64,000 bases of DNA from Azonexus sp. R2A61 (lineage in GTDB: Bacteria; Pseudomonadota; Gammaproteobacteria; Burkholderiales; Rhodocyclaceae). The stretch spans positions 806,001 through 870,000 of the forward strand of contig NZ_JACBFO010000001.1 in NCBI RefSeq assembly GCF_021401135.1, written 5' to 3'. Made by a program: the position numbers and the translations under genes. The number at the start of each line of letters is the position of its first letter. Position 1 is the first letter of the stretch. Below, piece after piece: positions 43,601 to 51,006 of this stretch. The notes beneath the pieces were generated by a model. The model was not told the origin of the DNA. It saw only the letters and a list, made by a program, of their open reading frames with translations, and did not search any database.

Positions 43601-44771
43601 GCTGGTGCCGGTGCCGGAATTTGTCGAAGAATTCCTGTCGACCGTGGAAGGCAACGACCGCAAGCTCAACCAGGGTATCATCAACCCGCTGATCGAATTC
43701 ATCCTCGAAGCGCGCGGGCTGAACGCGCGCGGCTGGGCGGTGACGCCCGATGCCTTCCGCCCGGACGCGTTGCCGCCGCATTTCTCGATGAACTACAAGC
43801 TGATCGACGAGCACGGCCGGCAACTCGACATGAACCGCAGCCTGGTCGCGCTGCGCGGCGAGTGGGGCAAGGAAGCCAAGGAGGAATTCGCCGAGCTGCA
43901 TGAAACGCCGTCTGAATACACCCAACTCACCGACTGGACCTTCGGCGAACTGCCGGAACTGATGGAAGTCCCGGTCGGGAAACAAACCGTGATCGGCTAT
44001 CCGGCGCTGATCGACGACGGCGAGACGGTCAGCCTGAAGGTCTTCGATTCCGCCGAGGAAGCCGCCGACGCGCACCGCAAGGGCCTGTCACGCCTGTTCA
44101 TGCTGCAGTTCAAGGAGCAGGTGAAGTACTTCGACAAGAACGTCCCCGGCCTGACCCAGATGGCGATGCAGTTCATGGCGCTGGGCAGCAGCGACGACCT
44201 GAAACGGCAACTCGTCGAGCTGACTTTCGAACGCGCCTGCCTGACCGAACCGCTGCCGACCACGCCGGACGCTTTCAAGGCGCGTTGCGGTGAGGCGAAA
44301 GCGCGGCTCGGGCTGATCATGCAGGAAGTTTGCCGGCTGGTCGGTACGGTGCTGACCGAGTGGCAGGCGGTGACCAAGAAGCTGCCGGCGTTCAAGGCAC
44401 ATACGGCGGCGGTGAGCGATATCGAAGCGCAGTTGAAGCGACTGATCGGCAAGACCTTCGTCGTCGATACGCCGTTCGAGCGTTTGCAGCATTACCCGCG
44501 TTATCTGAAGGCGATCGGCGTCCGGCTCGACAAGCTGAAAGCCAGTCCGGCGCGCGACGCCCAATCGATGGCCGAGTATGCGCCGCTGTGGACCAACTAC
44601 GAGCGGCGGGCGATCCAGCTGGCGAAGATGGGTACGGTCGACCCGCAAATCGAGCAATTTCGCTGGCTGCTCGAAGAACTGCGCGTCGGGCTGTACGCGC
44701 AGGAGTTGCGCACGCCGGTGCCGGTATCGGTCAAGCGCTTGCAGAAACAGTGGGAAGGGATCGGCCGCTGA
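40692..44771 (+). CDS. hrpA: ATP-dependent RNA helicase HrpA
   Basis: A 1359-residue DEAH-box helicase; E. coli HrpA is 1300. Walker A GETGSGKT is at 98-105 and the DEAH box at 195-198 (IIIDEAHERSLNID). Motifs SATIDAERF, LATNVAETSLTVPGIRYVID and QRAGRCGRVAAGVC follow, then HA2/OB domains and the long HrpA-specific C-terminus. HrpA resolves stalled ribosomes. Residues about 620-662 (HPHPNPPLEGEG, then SSPFKGEAGRGMG) come from an inserted palindromic element that keeps the frame; it lies between the helicase core and the C-terminal domains. The gene is monocistronic and convergent with the next gene. Confidence 0.95.
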   Translation: MNSNDRTPSSRRSPERPTLTADARRLRALQRDLPRSTGEKRQKLQADLEKLLAASQAAVAERRGKLPKPEFQPDLPVNERREEIAELIARHQVVIVCGETGSGKTTQLPKICLDLGIGARGLIGHTQPRRLAARSVATRLAQELKTQVGAGVGVKIRFHDKSTADSWVKLMTDGILLAESQSDPYLNAYEAIIIDEAHERSLNIDFLLGYLKQLLPRRSDLKLIITSATIDAERFSQHFNGAPVIEVSGRLYPVEVRHRPVEDIDKKDDERDLYDAIVDAADELSRLGSGDILVFLPGEREIREAAEALRKHALARPGLSTAHAPEILPLFSRLSAGEQDRIFKPSGGQRRIVLATNVAETSLTVPGIRYVIDTGLARVKRYSYRNKVEQLQVEKISQAAARQRAGRCGRVAAGVCIRLYDEADFNARPPFTDPEILRSSLAGVILRMKSLRLTDVESFPFIEPPPAKAISDGYALLQELGALDDDNKLTKVGEALAKLPLDPRIGRMLVAARDLGCLSEVLIIAAGLSSQDPRERPQERQQAADEKHKLFADEKSEFLSWVKLWAWFQNAVEHKKSNKSLVDTCHSHFLSYLRLREWREVHGQLHAMVAELGWIRGDETHPHPNPPLEGEGVKAKGRQAGRLGEGGNSSPFKGEAGRGMGELPPATYDAIHMALLSGLLGNIGCKSDESGYYLGARGIRFLIHPSSPLQKKAGKWIMAAEITETTRLFGRCVARIESDWIEKVGAHLIKRQYFDPHWEKKAMQVAGWERTTLYGIVINPKRRIHYGPLAPAEARDIFIRQGLVAEEIDESFAKRWPFFQHNQKQIREIEKIEHKQRRQDVLVDDELIFAFYDHLIPEDIHNGATFDHWRKSAEQDNPKLLFLAKDDLMRHSAAGVTTEAFPHKLKAGGVEYALTYHFEPGSPRDGVTLTLPLAQLNQIPASRMEWLVPGLVKEKLVQLIKTLPQKIRAKLVPVPEFVEEFLSTVEGNDRKLNQGIINPLIEFILEARGLNARGWAVTPDAFRPDALPPHFSMNYKLIDEHGRQLDMNRSLVALRGEWGKEAKEEFAELHETPSEYTQLTDWTFGELPELMEVPVGKQTVIGYPALIDDGETVSLKVFDSAEEAADAHRKGLSRLFMLQFKEQVKYFDKNVPGLTQMAMQFMALGSSDDLKRQLVELTFERACLTEPLPTTPDAFKARCGEAKARLGLIMQEVCRLVGTVLTEWQAVTKKLPAFKAHTAAVSDIEAQLKRLIGKTFVVDTPFERLQHYPRYLKAIGVRLDKLKASPARDAQSMAEYAPLWTNYERRAIQLAKMGTVDPQIEQFRWLLEELRVGLYAQELRTPVPVSVKRLQKQWEGIGR
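42550..42675. repeat. In-frame palindromic repeat inside hrpA
   Basis: A 126-bp element, exactly 42 codons. Left arm (42550-42589) and right arm (42635-42675) are inverted copies; each holds its own short palindrome (CCCTCCCCTTGAAGGGGAGG on the left, CTCCCCCTTCAAGGGGGAG on the right). Composition and encoded residues (Pro, Gly, Glu-rich) differ sharply from the rest of HrpA. Similar elements are scattered in proteobacterial genomes, mostly between genes. Confidence 0.9.
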
Positions 44772-44778
44772 GCTGAAC

Positions 44779-45627
44779 TCAGGCCTGAACGTCGATCCCG
44801 GTCGATACGGCGATGCTGCCGGTCGTGCCGGTGAGCGATGAGGATAGCGCGGAAGCGCCGAGCGACGAGCCCAGCGAGGAGTAGAGCTGGCTGCCGTTCA
44901 ACGCATCGTCCAGTTCGTGCATGGATTTTTCTGCCCGCCGTAGTTCGCCCTGTTCCTGACGGTCGCCATCGCGCAGTTTGGCCTTGAGGAGTTCGATCAG
45001 GGCCTTCAATCGCTTTGCGGCTTCCTGCAGCGACGCCCGCAGGCGCTTGTCGGTATCGCTGGATGTCGTCTGGCGCTTGTCGCTTTCGCTCTCGCCGGCG
45101 GTTGCGGTCTGTTCCAGGCTCTCTTCCCCTGACCCGACCGGGGCTTCGGCCGTCTCTGCGTCGGCATGCTCGGCGGCGTCCCCGGTATTTGCCACGGCAG
45201 CAGCGTTCGCGTCGTTGCCCGCCGATTGTCCGGCGCCGCTCGGCTGGGTGGCATTTGTCTGTCCGGCACTCACCGATGGGGACGGCGTTGCGCCGCCGGA
45301 GGCGCCGTCGAGCAGCTTGGCCATGCTGGCCAGTTCCTTGGCGATGCCGGCGATCTGGCGCAGGAGCGCCTTGGCTTGTTCCGGTGTCGCGGCGATCAGC
45401 ATGGCACGCAGTTGCTCCATGCGTCGCTTGAGCAGTTCGACTTTGGCCAGTGCCTGTTGCTTGGCGGATTCCTTGGCGCTGGGCAGGGATCGCAGTTGGC
45501 GAAGGCCTTCCTGCATGTCGTGCAGGCGTTTCGCGAGCGGACTTTCCTCTTCGCTGTCCTGGCGCTTGGCGCTGGTTTGCTGCAACTTGCTCAACGGCAG
45601 GGACCAGAGACGGGATTCGAGTTTCAT
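44779..45627 (-). CDS. Unknown helical, low-complexity protein
   Basis: A 282-residue protein with no membrane segment. Residues about 30-110 form a coiled coil (LAKRLHDMQEGLRQLRSL, KVELLKRRMEQLRAMLIAA), 112-195 is an Ala/Ser/Thr/Gly-rich linker, 195-240 a second coiled coil (LRASLQEAAKRLKALIELLK) and the end is Ser-rich (GSSLGASALSSSL). I do not recognise a family. ATG 45627 (MKLESRLWSL) is chosen; an ATG at 45654 would add nine residues, and neither has a clear Shine-Dalgarno site. It is convergent with hrpA, 7 bp apart. Confidence 0.7.
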   Translation of the reverse strand: MKLESRLWSLPLSKLQQTSAKRQDSEEESPLAKRLHDMQEGLRQLRSLPSAKESAKQQALAKVELLKRRMEQLRAMLIAATPEQAKALLRQIAGIAKELASMAKLLDGASGGATPSPSVSAGQTNATQPSGAGQSAGNDANAAAVANTGDAAEHADAETAEAPVGSGEESLEQTATAGESESDKRQTTSSDTDKRLRASLQEAAKRLKALIELLKAKLRDGDRQEQGELRRAEKSMHELDDALNGSQLYSSLGSSLGASALSSSLTGTTGSIAVSTGIDVQA

Positions 45628-45729
45628 GGGGAAAGAAATGAGGCGGGAATACATGGATATCGACCGCCAGGGCGAAAACTTGAAGCGCTTGTCCGATAAT
45701 CGGGACTTTGCATCGCAATGGAGTGCGCC

Positions 45730-46464
45730 ATGAACCTGTTGGTCCTGTCCCTGTGGCGAACGTTGGCGAACCTGCGTGACGGGAAAATCTGGCTTTACGT
45801 ACTGACGCCGGCCCTGTGTTCGCTGGCACTGTCGCTCGGTCTGGCGGTGTGGTTGCTGGGCTGGCTGGTCGAGCGGCTGATGGAATATCCGCCGATGACG
45901 CTGCTGGTCGGCTGGGGACTGATCTGGCTGGCCAATTTCCTGGCTTATCTGGGTGGCTGGATGGCGATCTTCGCGCTGGCCTATCTGGCGGCATCCCTGG
46001 TGGCGGCGATTGCCATCATGCCGTTGATGCTCAATCGGCTGGCCGCCACCGAGTATCGCGATGTCGCAGCGATGGGGCGGGACAGCTTCGTGGCTGCTAC
46101 GGTCAACAGCCTGCTGGCGGCATTTTTGTTTGCCCAGGCATGGTTGCTGACCATCCCGCTGTGGTTGATTCCCGGGATGTCGTTATTGCTTCCGTTGTTG
46201 TTGATGGCCTGGCTCAATCGCCGCACTTTTGCCTATGACGCACTGTCCATGCACGCCAGCGACGGTGAATGGCGGGCTTTCCGGCAAAGCCAGGGAACGC
46301 CCTTGTTCATGCTCGGCCTGTGCATGGCCCTGCTTGCCCACCTGCCTTTCATCGGCCTGCTGGTGCCGGCCCTGGCGGCGCTATCATTCGTCCATTACGG
46401 ACTGGAGAGCCTGCGCCGCTCCCGCGGCGGGGCGATCGTCAGTATCGAGGGAGAGCACGTATGA
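45730..46464 (+). CDS. EI24-domain membrane protein
   Basis: A 244-residue protein with five to six membrane helices (LYVLTPALCSLALSLGLAVW, MTLLVGWGLIWLANFLAYLG, LAYLAASLVAAIAIMPLML, LLTIPLWLIPGMSLLLPLL, LFMLGLCMALLAHLPFIGLL). It matches the bacterial EI24/CysZ-like family, some members of which carry sulfate; this function is not shown here. ATG 45730 has GGAG at 45720-45723; the ATG at 45718 does not. The stop overlaps the next gene by 4 bp. Confidence 0.85.
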   Translation: MNLLVLSLWRTLANLRDGKIWLYVLTPALCSLALSLGLAVWLLGWLVERLMEYPPMTLLVGWGLIWLANFLAYLGGWMAIFALAYLAASLVAAIAIMPLMLNRLAATEYRDVAAMGRDSFVAATVNSLLAAFLFAQAWLLTIPLWLIPGMSLLLPLLLMAWLNRRTFAYDALSMHASDGEWRAFRQSQGTPLFMLGLCMALLAHLPFIGLLVPALAALSFVHYGLESLRRSRGGAIVSIEGEHV

Positions 46465-47225
46465 GTCGAAACTTCGGCGCCGTCATCATCGGCGATGAGA
46501 TTCTGTCGGGGAAACGCCAGGACAAGCATTTTTCCCGCATCGCCGAATTGCTCGGTGCGCGCGGCTTGCGCCTGTCCTGGGTCGAGTATCTGGGCGACGA
46601 CCGCGAGCGTCTGGCGGCGACGTTCCGGCGGACGATGGCTGCCGGCGATGTGGTGTTTTCCTGTGGCGGTATCGGCAATACGCCGGATGACCATACCCGG
46701 CAGGCCGTGGCGGCTGCGCTCGGTGTCGCGCTTGAACTTCATCCTGAAGGCCTTGTGGCGCTGCAGCAGCGTTTCACTGCCGAGGAAATCACCGACAAGC
46801 GCAAGCTGCTGGTGACCTTTCCGCGTGGCGTGCAGATCGTGCCGAATCCGTTCAACCGGATTCCCGGTTTCATGGCCAACGACCACTATTTCGTTCCGGG
46901 GTTTCCGCAGATGGCCCATCCGATGATCGAATGGGCGCTCGATACCTTTTACCGGGACGAATTCCAGCCGCTCGACGAGACGGTCGAGAAAGCCTTTTTA
47001 CTGACTGGCCCGAACGCGTACGAAAGTGCCTTGCTCGATCTGATGGAGCGGATCGTTGCCGATTATCCGGCGCTACGCCTGTTTTCGCTGCCGTCGCTGA
47101 ACGGTCAGGAACGCAGGCATCTGGAACTTGGCGTCGAGGGCTTACCGTTGCTGGTCGACCGGGCAATGGACGAAATCCGGCAGGAAATCGAACGGCGCGA
47201 CATCACCTGGCGCTGGCGCGAGTGA
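46461..47225 (+). CDS. Molybdopterin-binding (MoaB/Mog/CinA-like) domain protein
   Basis: A 254-residue protein. The first 170 residues form a MoCF-fold domain with GAVIIGDEILSGKRQDKHF and VVFSCGGIGNTPDDHTRQAVA, as in CinA and Mog. The C-terminal 85 residues (AFLLTGPNAYESALLDLMER, LPSLNGQERRHLELGVEG) are a small alpha/beta extension. The deamidase part of CinA is missing. It may be a nucleotide or cofactor pyrophosphatase, but this cannot be fixed from sequence. It is coupled to the EI24 gene by ATGA and ends at a strong bidirectional terminator. Confidence 0.85.
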   Translation: MSRNFGAVIIGDEILSGKRQDKHFSRIAELLGARGLRLSWVEYLGDDRERLAATFRRTMAAGDVVFSCGGIGNTPDDHTRQAVAAALGVALELHPEGLVALQQRFTAEEITDKRKLLVTFPRGVQIVPNPFNRIPGFMANDHYFVPGFPQMAHPMIEWALDTFYRDEFQPLDETVEKAFLLTGPNAYESALLDLMERIVADYPALRLFSLPSLNGQERRHLELGVEGLPLLVDRAMDEIRQEIERRDITWRWRE

Positions 47226-47248
47226 ACGAGGTGCTGCGGTCGACGTAA

Positions 47249-47277
47249 AAAAGCCCGCGATTCCGTCGCGGGCTTTT
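47249..47277. terminator. Bidirectional rho-independent terminator
   Basis: AAAAGCCCGCGA-TTCCG-TCGCGGGCTTTT, with T runs on both strands, lies between the rightward molybdopterin-domain gene and the leftward phasin gene and should stop both. Confidence 0.92.
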
Positions 47278-47295
47278 CATTGCCGGAAGGCTGGC

Positions 47296-47871
47296 TTACT
47301 TGGCAGCGGCCTTCTTGGCGGCAGCGGCCGTCGCGCTCTTGGCCGGAGCCTTGGTCGCGGTCGACTTGGTGGCAACCTGCAGATTGGCTTCGGCGATGTC
47401 GGTCAGTTGCTTGGAGACCGAGTTCAGTTGCTCGAAAGCCTGGTTGGAGGCGTTGAGCACCGACTTCAGTGCGGCAGCGAAAACGTCGCCGCCCACGGGA
47501 GCCCCGGCGGTCGCCTTTTCAACGATGCCGGCAGTGTTCTTGGCGAAGGTGCCGTATTGCGCTTCGATGACGCTGCTGACTTCCTTCTGGAGTTCGCTGG
47601 TCAGTTCGAAAACGTTGCGCGAGTACTCCATCAGCTTTTCCAGGTTCGGCTGGGCCAGATCGCCGTTCAGCTTGGCGACGGAGCCGGCGTCCTTGGCCGA
47701 CAGGATCTGCTGGGTGTTGCTCAGCGAATTGCTCAGGAAATCGCGGGTTGCGGCGATGTTCAGCGCAGTCAGGCGCTCGATGCCGTTGAAGGCGGCGCGC
47801 ACGATGGCCAGTGCAACATCGGCGTTGGCTTGCTGGGCGGCGGAAATCTGTTCGAGATTCGGATTGCTCAT
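47296..47871 (-). CDS. phaP: Phasin (PHA granule-associated protein), first copy
   Basis: A 191-residue all-helical phasin that coats polyhydroxyalkanoate granules. Family features: SNPNLEQISAAQQANADVAL, LNIAATRDFLSNSLSNTQQI, QPNLEKLMEYSRNVFELTSE, and a Lys/Ala-rich tail (KSTATKAPAKSATAAAAKKA) that resembles PhaF-type basic ends on a small scale. ATG 47871 is preceded by AGGAG (GGAGAAACCG on the minus strand). It follows another phasin gene by 78 bp with a terminator between. Confidence 0.92.
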   Translation of the reverse strand: MSNPNLEQISAAQQANADVALAIVRAAFNGIERLTALNIAATRDFLSNSLSNTQQILSAKDAGSVAKLNGDLAQPNLEKLMEYSRNVFELTSELQKEVSSVIEAQYGTFAKNTAGIVEKATAGAPVGGDVFAAALKSVLNASNQAFEQLNSVSKQLTDIAEANLQVATKSTATKAPAKSATAAAAKKAAAK

Positions 47872-47908
47872 CGGTTTCTCCTCTGCTTTGGCGTGTCGGG
47901 ACGGATGA

Positions 47909-47938
47909 AACAAAACACCCGCCGTGCAGGCGGGTGTC
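47909..47938 (-). terminator. Terminator between the two phasin genes
   Basis: ACACCCGCC-GTGCA-GGCGGGTGT (47915-47937) is a 9-bp stem. On the minus strand it is followed by TTTTGTTT. It ends the upstream phasin transcript; some read-through to the second gene is likely because no clear second promoter is visible. Confidence 0.85.
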
Positions 47939-47949
47939 TGGGAGAAGAA

Positions 47950-48513
47950 TTACTTCTTCTTGGCAGCGGCGGCGGTTGCGCCGACAGCCTTGACCGTGGC
48001 GTTGGTCGCGGCAGCGACGTTGGCTTCGGTGATTTCGGCAACTTGCTTGGCAGCCTTGTTCAGGTTGTCGAAAGCGGAGTTGGCGGCGGCGATGGCGCTC
48101 TTGACGGCGGCAACGGCAACATCGGAACCGGCCGGGGCGGACTTGGCAGCCTTGTCGAGGAGTTCGGAAACCTGCTTCTGGAAGCCGCTGAACTGGGCTT
48201 CGATGGTCTTCGACAGCTCTTCCTGAGCCTGGGCGGAGATTTCGTAAACGCTGCGCGAATAGGCGACAGCCTTTTCAACATTCGGTTGGGCCAGCGAAGC
48301 CTGGATCGACAGGGCTTCCTGAACGTCCTTGGCACCGAGCAGGGCCTTGGCGCCGGAGACCGAGTCTTCCAGCACGGAGCGGGCGGTGTTCAGGTTCAGG
48401 GCAGCGATGCGCTCGGCGGAGGCCAGGGCAGCATTGGCAACGGACAGCAGCGAATCGACGGTCGCCTTGTTGGCGGAGGCGAGTTGTTCGGGGGTGGTGA
48501 AATTGACAGCCAT
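47950..48513 (-). CDS. phaP: Phasin, second copy with strong promoter
   Basis: A 187-residue phasin paralogue of the neighbouring gene: FTTPEQLASANKATVDSLLS, RIAALNLNTARSVLEDS, QPNVEKAVAYSRSVYEISAQ, ending in an Ala/Lys tail (GATAAAAKKK). It has an AGGAG site (GAGGAGATATTC before the ATG). A near-perfect sigma-70 promoter and a 29-bp palindrome lie upstream, in keeping with the very high expression typical of the main phasin. Confidence 0.93.
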   Translation of the reverse strand: MAVNFTTPEQLASANKATVDSLLSVANAALASAERIAALNLNTARSVLEDSVSGAKALLGAKDVQEALSIQASLAQPNVEKAVAYSRSVYEISAQAQEELSKTIEAQFSGFQKQVSELLDKAAKSAPAGSDVAVAAVKSAIAAANSAFDNLNKAAKQVAEITEANVAAATNATVKAVGATAAAAKKK

Positions 48514-48608
48514 GAATATCTCCTCGGTTTGGACAGTGTTACGGATCGGTCGATGCCTACACCCTGCGCGTTAGCCCATCGGCATTGTTGCGCTGCACCA
48601 TGTTGCTC

Positions 48609-48636
48609 ATTATAGGAAGTGTTGTTGCATTGTCAA
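48609..48636 (-). promoter_or_regulatory. Strong sigma-70 promoter of the phasin gene
   Basis: The minus strand has TTGACA (48636-48631), 16 bp, then TATAAT (48614-48609): both hexamers match consensus. The start site is about 90 bp before the ATG at 48513. Confidence 0.85.
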
Positions 48637-48637
48637 C

Positions 48638-48666
48638 AATTATTTTGTGCGGTGCACAAAATAATT
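48638..48666. promoter_or_regulatory. 29-bp perfect palindrome upstream of the phasin promoter
   Basis: Arms AATTATTTTGTGC and GCACAAAATAATT flank GGT. It ends 1 bp before the -35 hexamer. The core TGC-GGT-GCA fits the TGC-N3-GCA form reported for PhaR sites. An overlapping smaller repeat, TTGTTG-N6-CAACAA (48622-48639), covers the -35. Confidence 0.6.
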
Positions 48667-48734
48667 TCTTCCAGTAAATCAGCTGCTTGGTTCGGCTGTT
48701 TTTTCTGCTGTCCAGTCAGGCCGCGCTTTTTGCA

Positions 48735-49337
48735 CTATTCCTGTGCAGCTGGAGCATTCAGGCTGCCGGCGCCTTTCAGGTCGAGCCGTTCGCCCTTGCC
48801 GGCCGGTCTTGTCGGTTCGCTGCCCTTGGTGCGGGGTTGGATGACTGCGCGGACGCGTGGTGTCGGATCGTTCGGCGTGCGTGCCTCGCCGGCTGACACC
48901 AGATATTTTTCGCTGATCGCGTCGTACCAGATGTAGTCGCCCTTGACCTCGTCCTCACCGGATTTGACCCAGGCCTTGTGGAACAGTTCGGCAATTTCGC
49001 TGTTGCTGTCGTATTCGATCCGTTCGGCACGTCCTTCGACGTAGTCTTCACGCCCTTCGCGTTTCTGGCGCATGTAGGCCAGGCCGTTCTTGCCGGCAAA
49101 TGCGACGCCCCGCTGGAAGCCGTATTTGTCTTCGGTGATCACGATGCGATCGGCCTTGATCAGGATGGTGCCCTTGGTGATCACGACGTCGCCTTCGAGT
49201 ATTTGCTGTTTGCGGACATCGTCGATGGAAATCTTGTTTGCTTCGAGCAGCATCGGCTTGTCGCGGTCGGCGCGTTCAGCGTGGGCTGCCGGGACGAGGA
49301 CGGCGGTAAGAGCGAGAAGGAGGGCGCTTTTTTTCAT
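48735..49337 (-). CDS. lptA: LPS transport periplasmic protein LptA
   Basis: A 200-residue periplasmic protein that bridges LptC and LptD in lipopolysaccharide export. A cleavable signal peptide (MKKSALLLALTAVLVPAAHA, cut about 20/21) is followed by the OstA-like beta-jellyroll (DKPMLLEANKISIDDVRKQQ, ILEGDVVITKGTILIKADRI). The tail after 165 is Pro/Gly-rich. ATG 49337 overlaps the lptC stop by 4 bp. lptB and rpoN, which often follow, are not here; a 221-bp region and then a phasin gene lie beyond. Confidence 0.93.
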   Translation of the reverse strand: MKKSALLLALTAVLVPAAHAERADRDKPMLLEANKISIDDVRKQQILEGDVVITKGTILIKADRIVITEDKYGFQRGVAFAGKNGLAYMRQKREGREDYVEGRAERIEYDSNSEIAELFHKAWVKSGEDEVKGDYIWYDAISEKYLVSAGEARTPNDPTPRVRAVIQPRTKGSEPTRPAGKGERLDLKGAGSLNAPAAQE

Positions 49338-49918
49338 GGCGTGGCTCGGCTTGGACGGGCGTAAAAGGCACGTACTTTCGACTGCAGTTCGAACGTGGAG
49401 GCTTTCTGGTCGAGGCGGGCGCCCACCCCGGTAGCCCAGGATGCCCCCATCGTCATTTCGACCGGGCTGTCGGTGAAAGCGTAGCCCAGTTCAGGCTGGA
49501 CGGTGAGGTAGGGCATGCGGGCGACCATTTCCGGTCGGTCGGTAGTGGCAGCTCGTGTGATGACCACGTTGTCCCAGAGGAATGCGGTTTCGCCCTGGCT
49601 GCTGACCCGGCTGTGGTCGGCTTGGAGGGTCACCTGGGGGGCGTCGGGACGGTAGGCGATCAGATGCGGCGATTCGAGTTCGCTGCTGTCGTCATCCGGG
49701 AAATGCACCATGCTGGGGGCGGAAAGGCGGTATTTGAGAAAGCCGGTTTCATCGAAACGCAGGATTTCGATATTCCTGCCGCGTGCATCGGGCTCGTGCC
49801 TGACCACCCGTTCAACTGTCGAACTCGCACCTTCGACGGTGGCTTGCAGCCAGAAGGTCAGCGCGGCCAACGCACCGAGCAGAGCAAGCGGATAGATCTG
49901 GCCGGCACTGATTTTCAT
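49334..49918 (-). CDS. lptC: LPS export protein LptC
   Basis: A 194-residue inner-membrane protein with one N-terminal helix (about 8-26, YPLALLGALAALTFWLQATV) and a periplasmic beta-jellyroll (FDETGFLKYRLSAPSMVHFP, WDNVVITRAATTDRPEMVAR, SPVEMTMGASWATGVGARL). It passes LPS from the LptBFG transporter to LptA. It is coupled to lptA and lies 37 bp after kdsD. Confidence 0.92.
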   Translation of the reverse strand: MKISAGQIYPLALLGALAALTFWLQATVEGASSTVERVVRHEPDARGRNIEILRFDETGFLKYRLSAPSMVHFPDDDSSELESPHLIAYRPDAPQVTLQADHSRVSSQGETAFLWDNVVITRAATTDRPEMVARMPYLTVQPELGYAFTDSPVEMTMGASWATGVGARLDQKASTFELQSKVRAFYARPSRATP

Positions 49919-49955
49919 CGGCCGCTCCGGGCGGTGGCGTGGAGATGCCGATGCA

Positions 49956-50954
49956 TCAGATCACCTTGGCGGAGAACAGGTCGTGCATGTTCAGCGCACC
50001 GGCCAGACGGCCTTCCGCATCGGTGACCAGCAGGGCATTGATGCGCAGCCGTTCCATCATTTCCACGGCTTCGACGGCGAGGCGCTCGGGTTCGATGGTG
50101 CGTGGGGCGGGGTGCATCACTGCCGCAATGCGCTGTCGGAGCAGGTCGGTGCCTTGTTCCAGGCAGCGCCGCAGATCGCCGTCCGTGAAAATGCCGGTTG
50201 GCCGTTGTTCGGCATCGATGATGGCGACCAGGCCGAGCCCCCCTTGCGACATGGCGACCAGGGCGTCGCCGACCAGGGTATCGGAACTGACCGCCGGCAC
50301 ACGTTCTCCGTCGCGCATGACGTCACGGACGTGGGTGAGCAGGCGACGGCCGAGCGAACCACCGGGATGCGAACGGGCAAAATCTTCGGCGCCGAAGCCG
50401 CGGGCATCCAGCAGCGCAACCGCCAGGGCATCGCCGAGCGCCAGGGCTGCGGTCGTGCTGGCGGTCGGGGCGAGATTGAGCGGGCACGCTTCCTGGGCAA
50501 CTCCCGCATCCAGATGCACGTTGGCTTCGCGGGCCAGGCTTGAGCCGGGAACGCCGGTCATGGCAATGATGCGCGCGCCCTGACGCTTCAGTGGCGGCAG
50601 GATGCGCAGGATTTCCTCGGATTCTCCCGAATTGGAGAGTGCCAGCAGCACATCGTCGCGGGTGATCATGCCGAGATCGCCGTGACTGGCTTCGGCCGGG
50701 TGAACAAAATAGGCCGGTGTGCCCGTGCTGGCCATGGTGGCAGCGATCTTCCGTGCGACGTGTCCCGATTTGCCCATGCCGCTGACGATCAGCCGGCCAT
50801 TGCTGCTCAGGATGAGTTCAACGGCTGCACAGAAGTCGCCATTGAGCCTGTCCTTCAGCGCAGCCACCGCCGACGCTTCGATGGCGAGCGTCTGTCTGCC
50901 CAGCGCCAGTGCGCGTTCCGACGAAAAAGAGTGGGGCTTCGAGCTTGGGGTCAT
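49956..50954 (-). CDS. kdsD: D-arabinose-5-phosphate isomerase
   Basis: A 332-residue enzyme that converts ribulose-5-phosphate to arabinose-5-phosphate, the first step of KDO synthesis. The SIS domain has LIVSGMGKSGHVARKIAATM, HPAEASHGDLGMITRDD and LALSNSGESEEILRILP; two CBS domains follow (about 205-325). The conserved histidines of the SIS site are present. The usual partner kdsC is absent between kdsD and lptC. The gene is divergent from an antiporter gene, 52 bp apart. Confidence 0.95.
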   Translation of the reverse strand: MTPSSKPHSFSSERALALGRQTLAIEASAVAALKDRLNGDFCAAVELILSSNGRLIVSGMGKSGHVARKIAATMASTGTPAYFVHPAEASHGDLGMITRDDVLLALSNSGESEEILRILPPLKRQGARIIAMTGVPGSSLAREANVHLDAGVAQEACPLNLAPTASTTAALALGDALAVALLDARGFGAEDFARSHPGGSLGRRLLTHVRDVMRDGERVPAVSSDTLVGDALVAMSQGGLGLVAIIDAEQRPTGIFTDGDLRRCLEQGTDLLRQRIAAVMHPAPRTIEPERLAVEAVEMMERLRINALLVTDAEGRLAGALNMHDLFSAKVI

Positions 50955-51006
50955 GGCGAGGCTACGGTTATGATGGGAAGAGTATACCCGACAATCAAAA
51001 CCTGCC

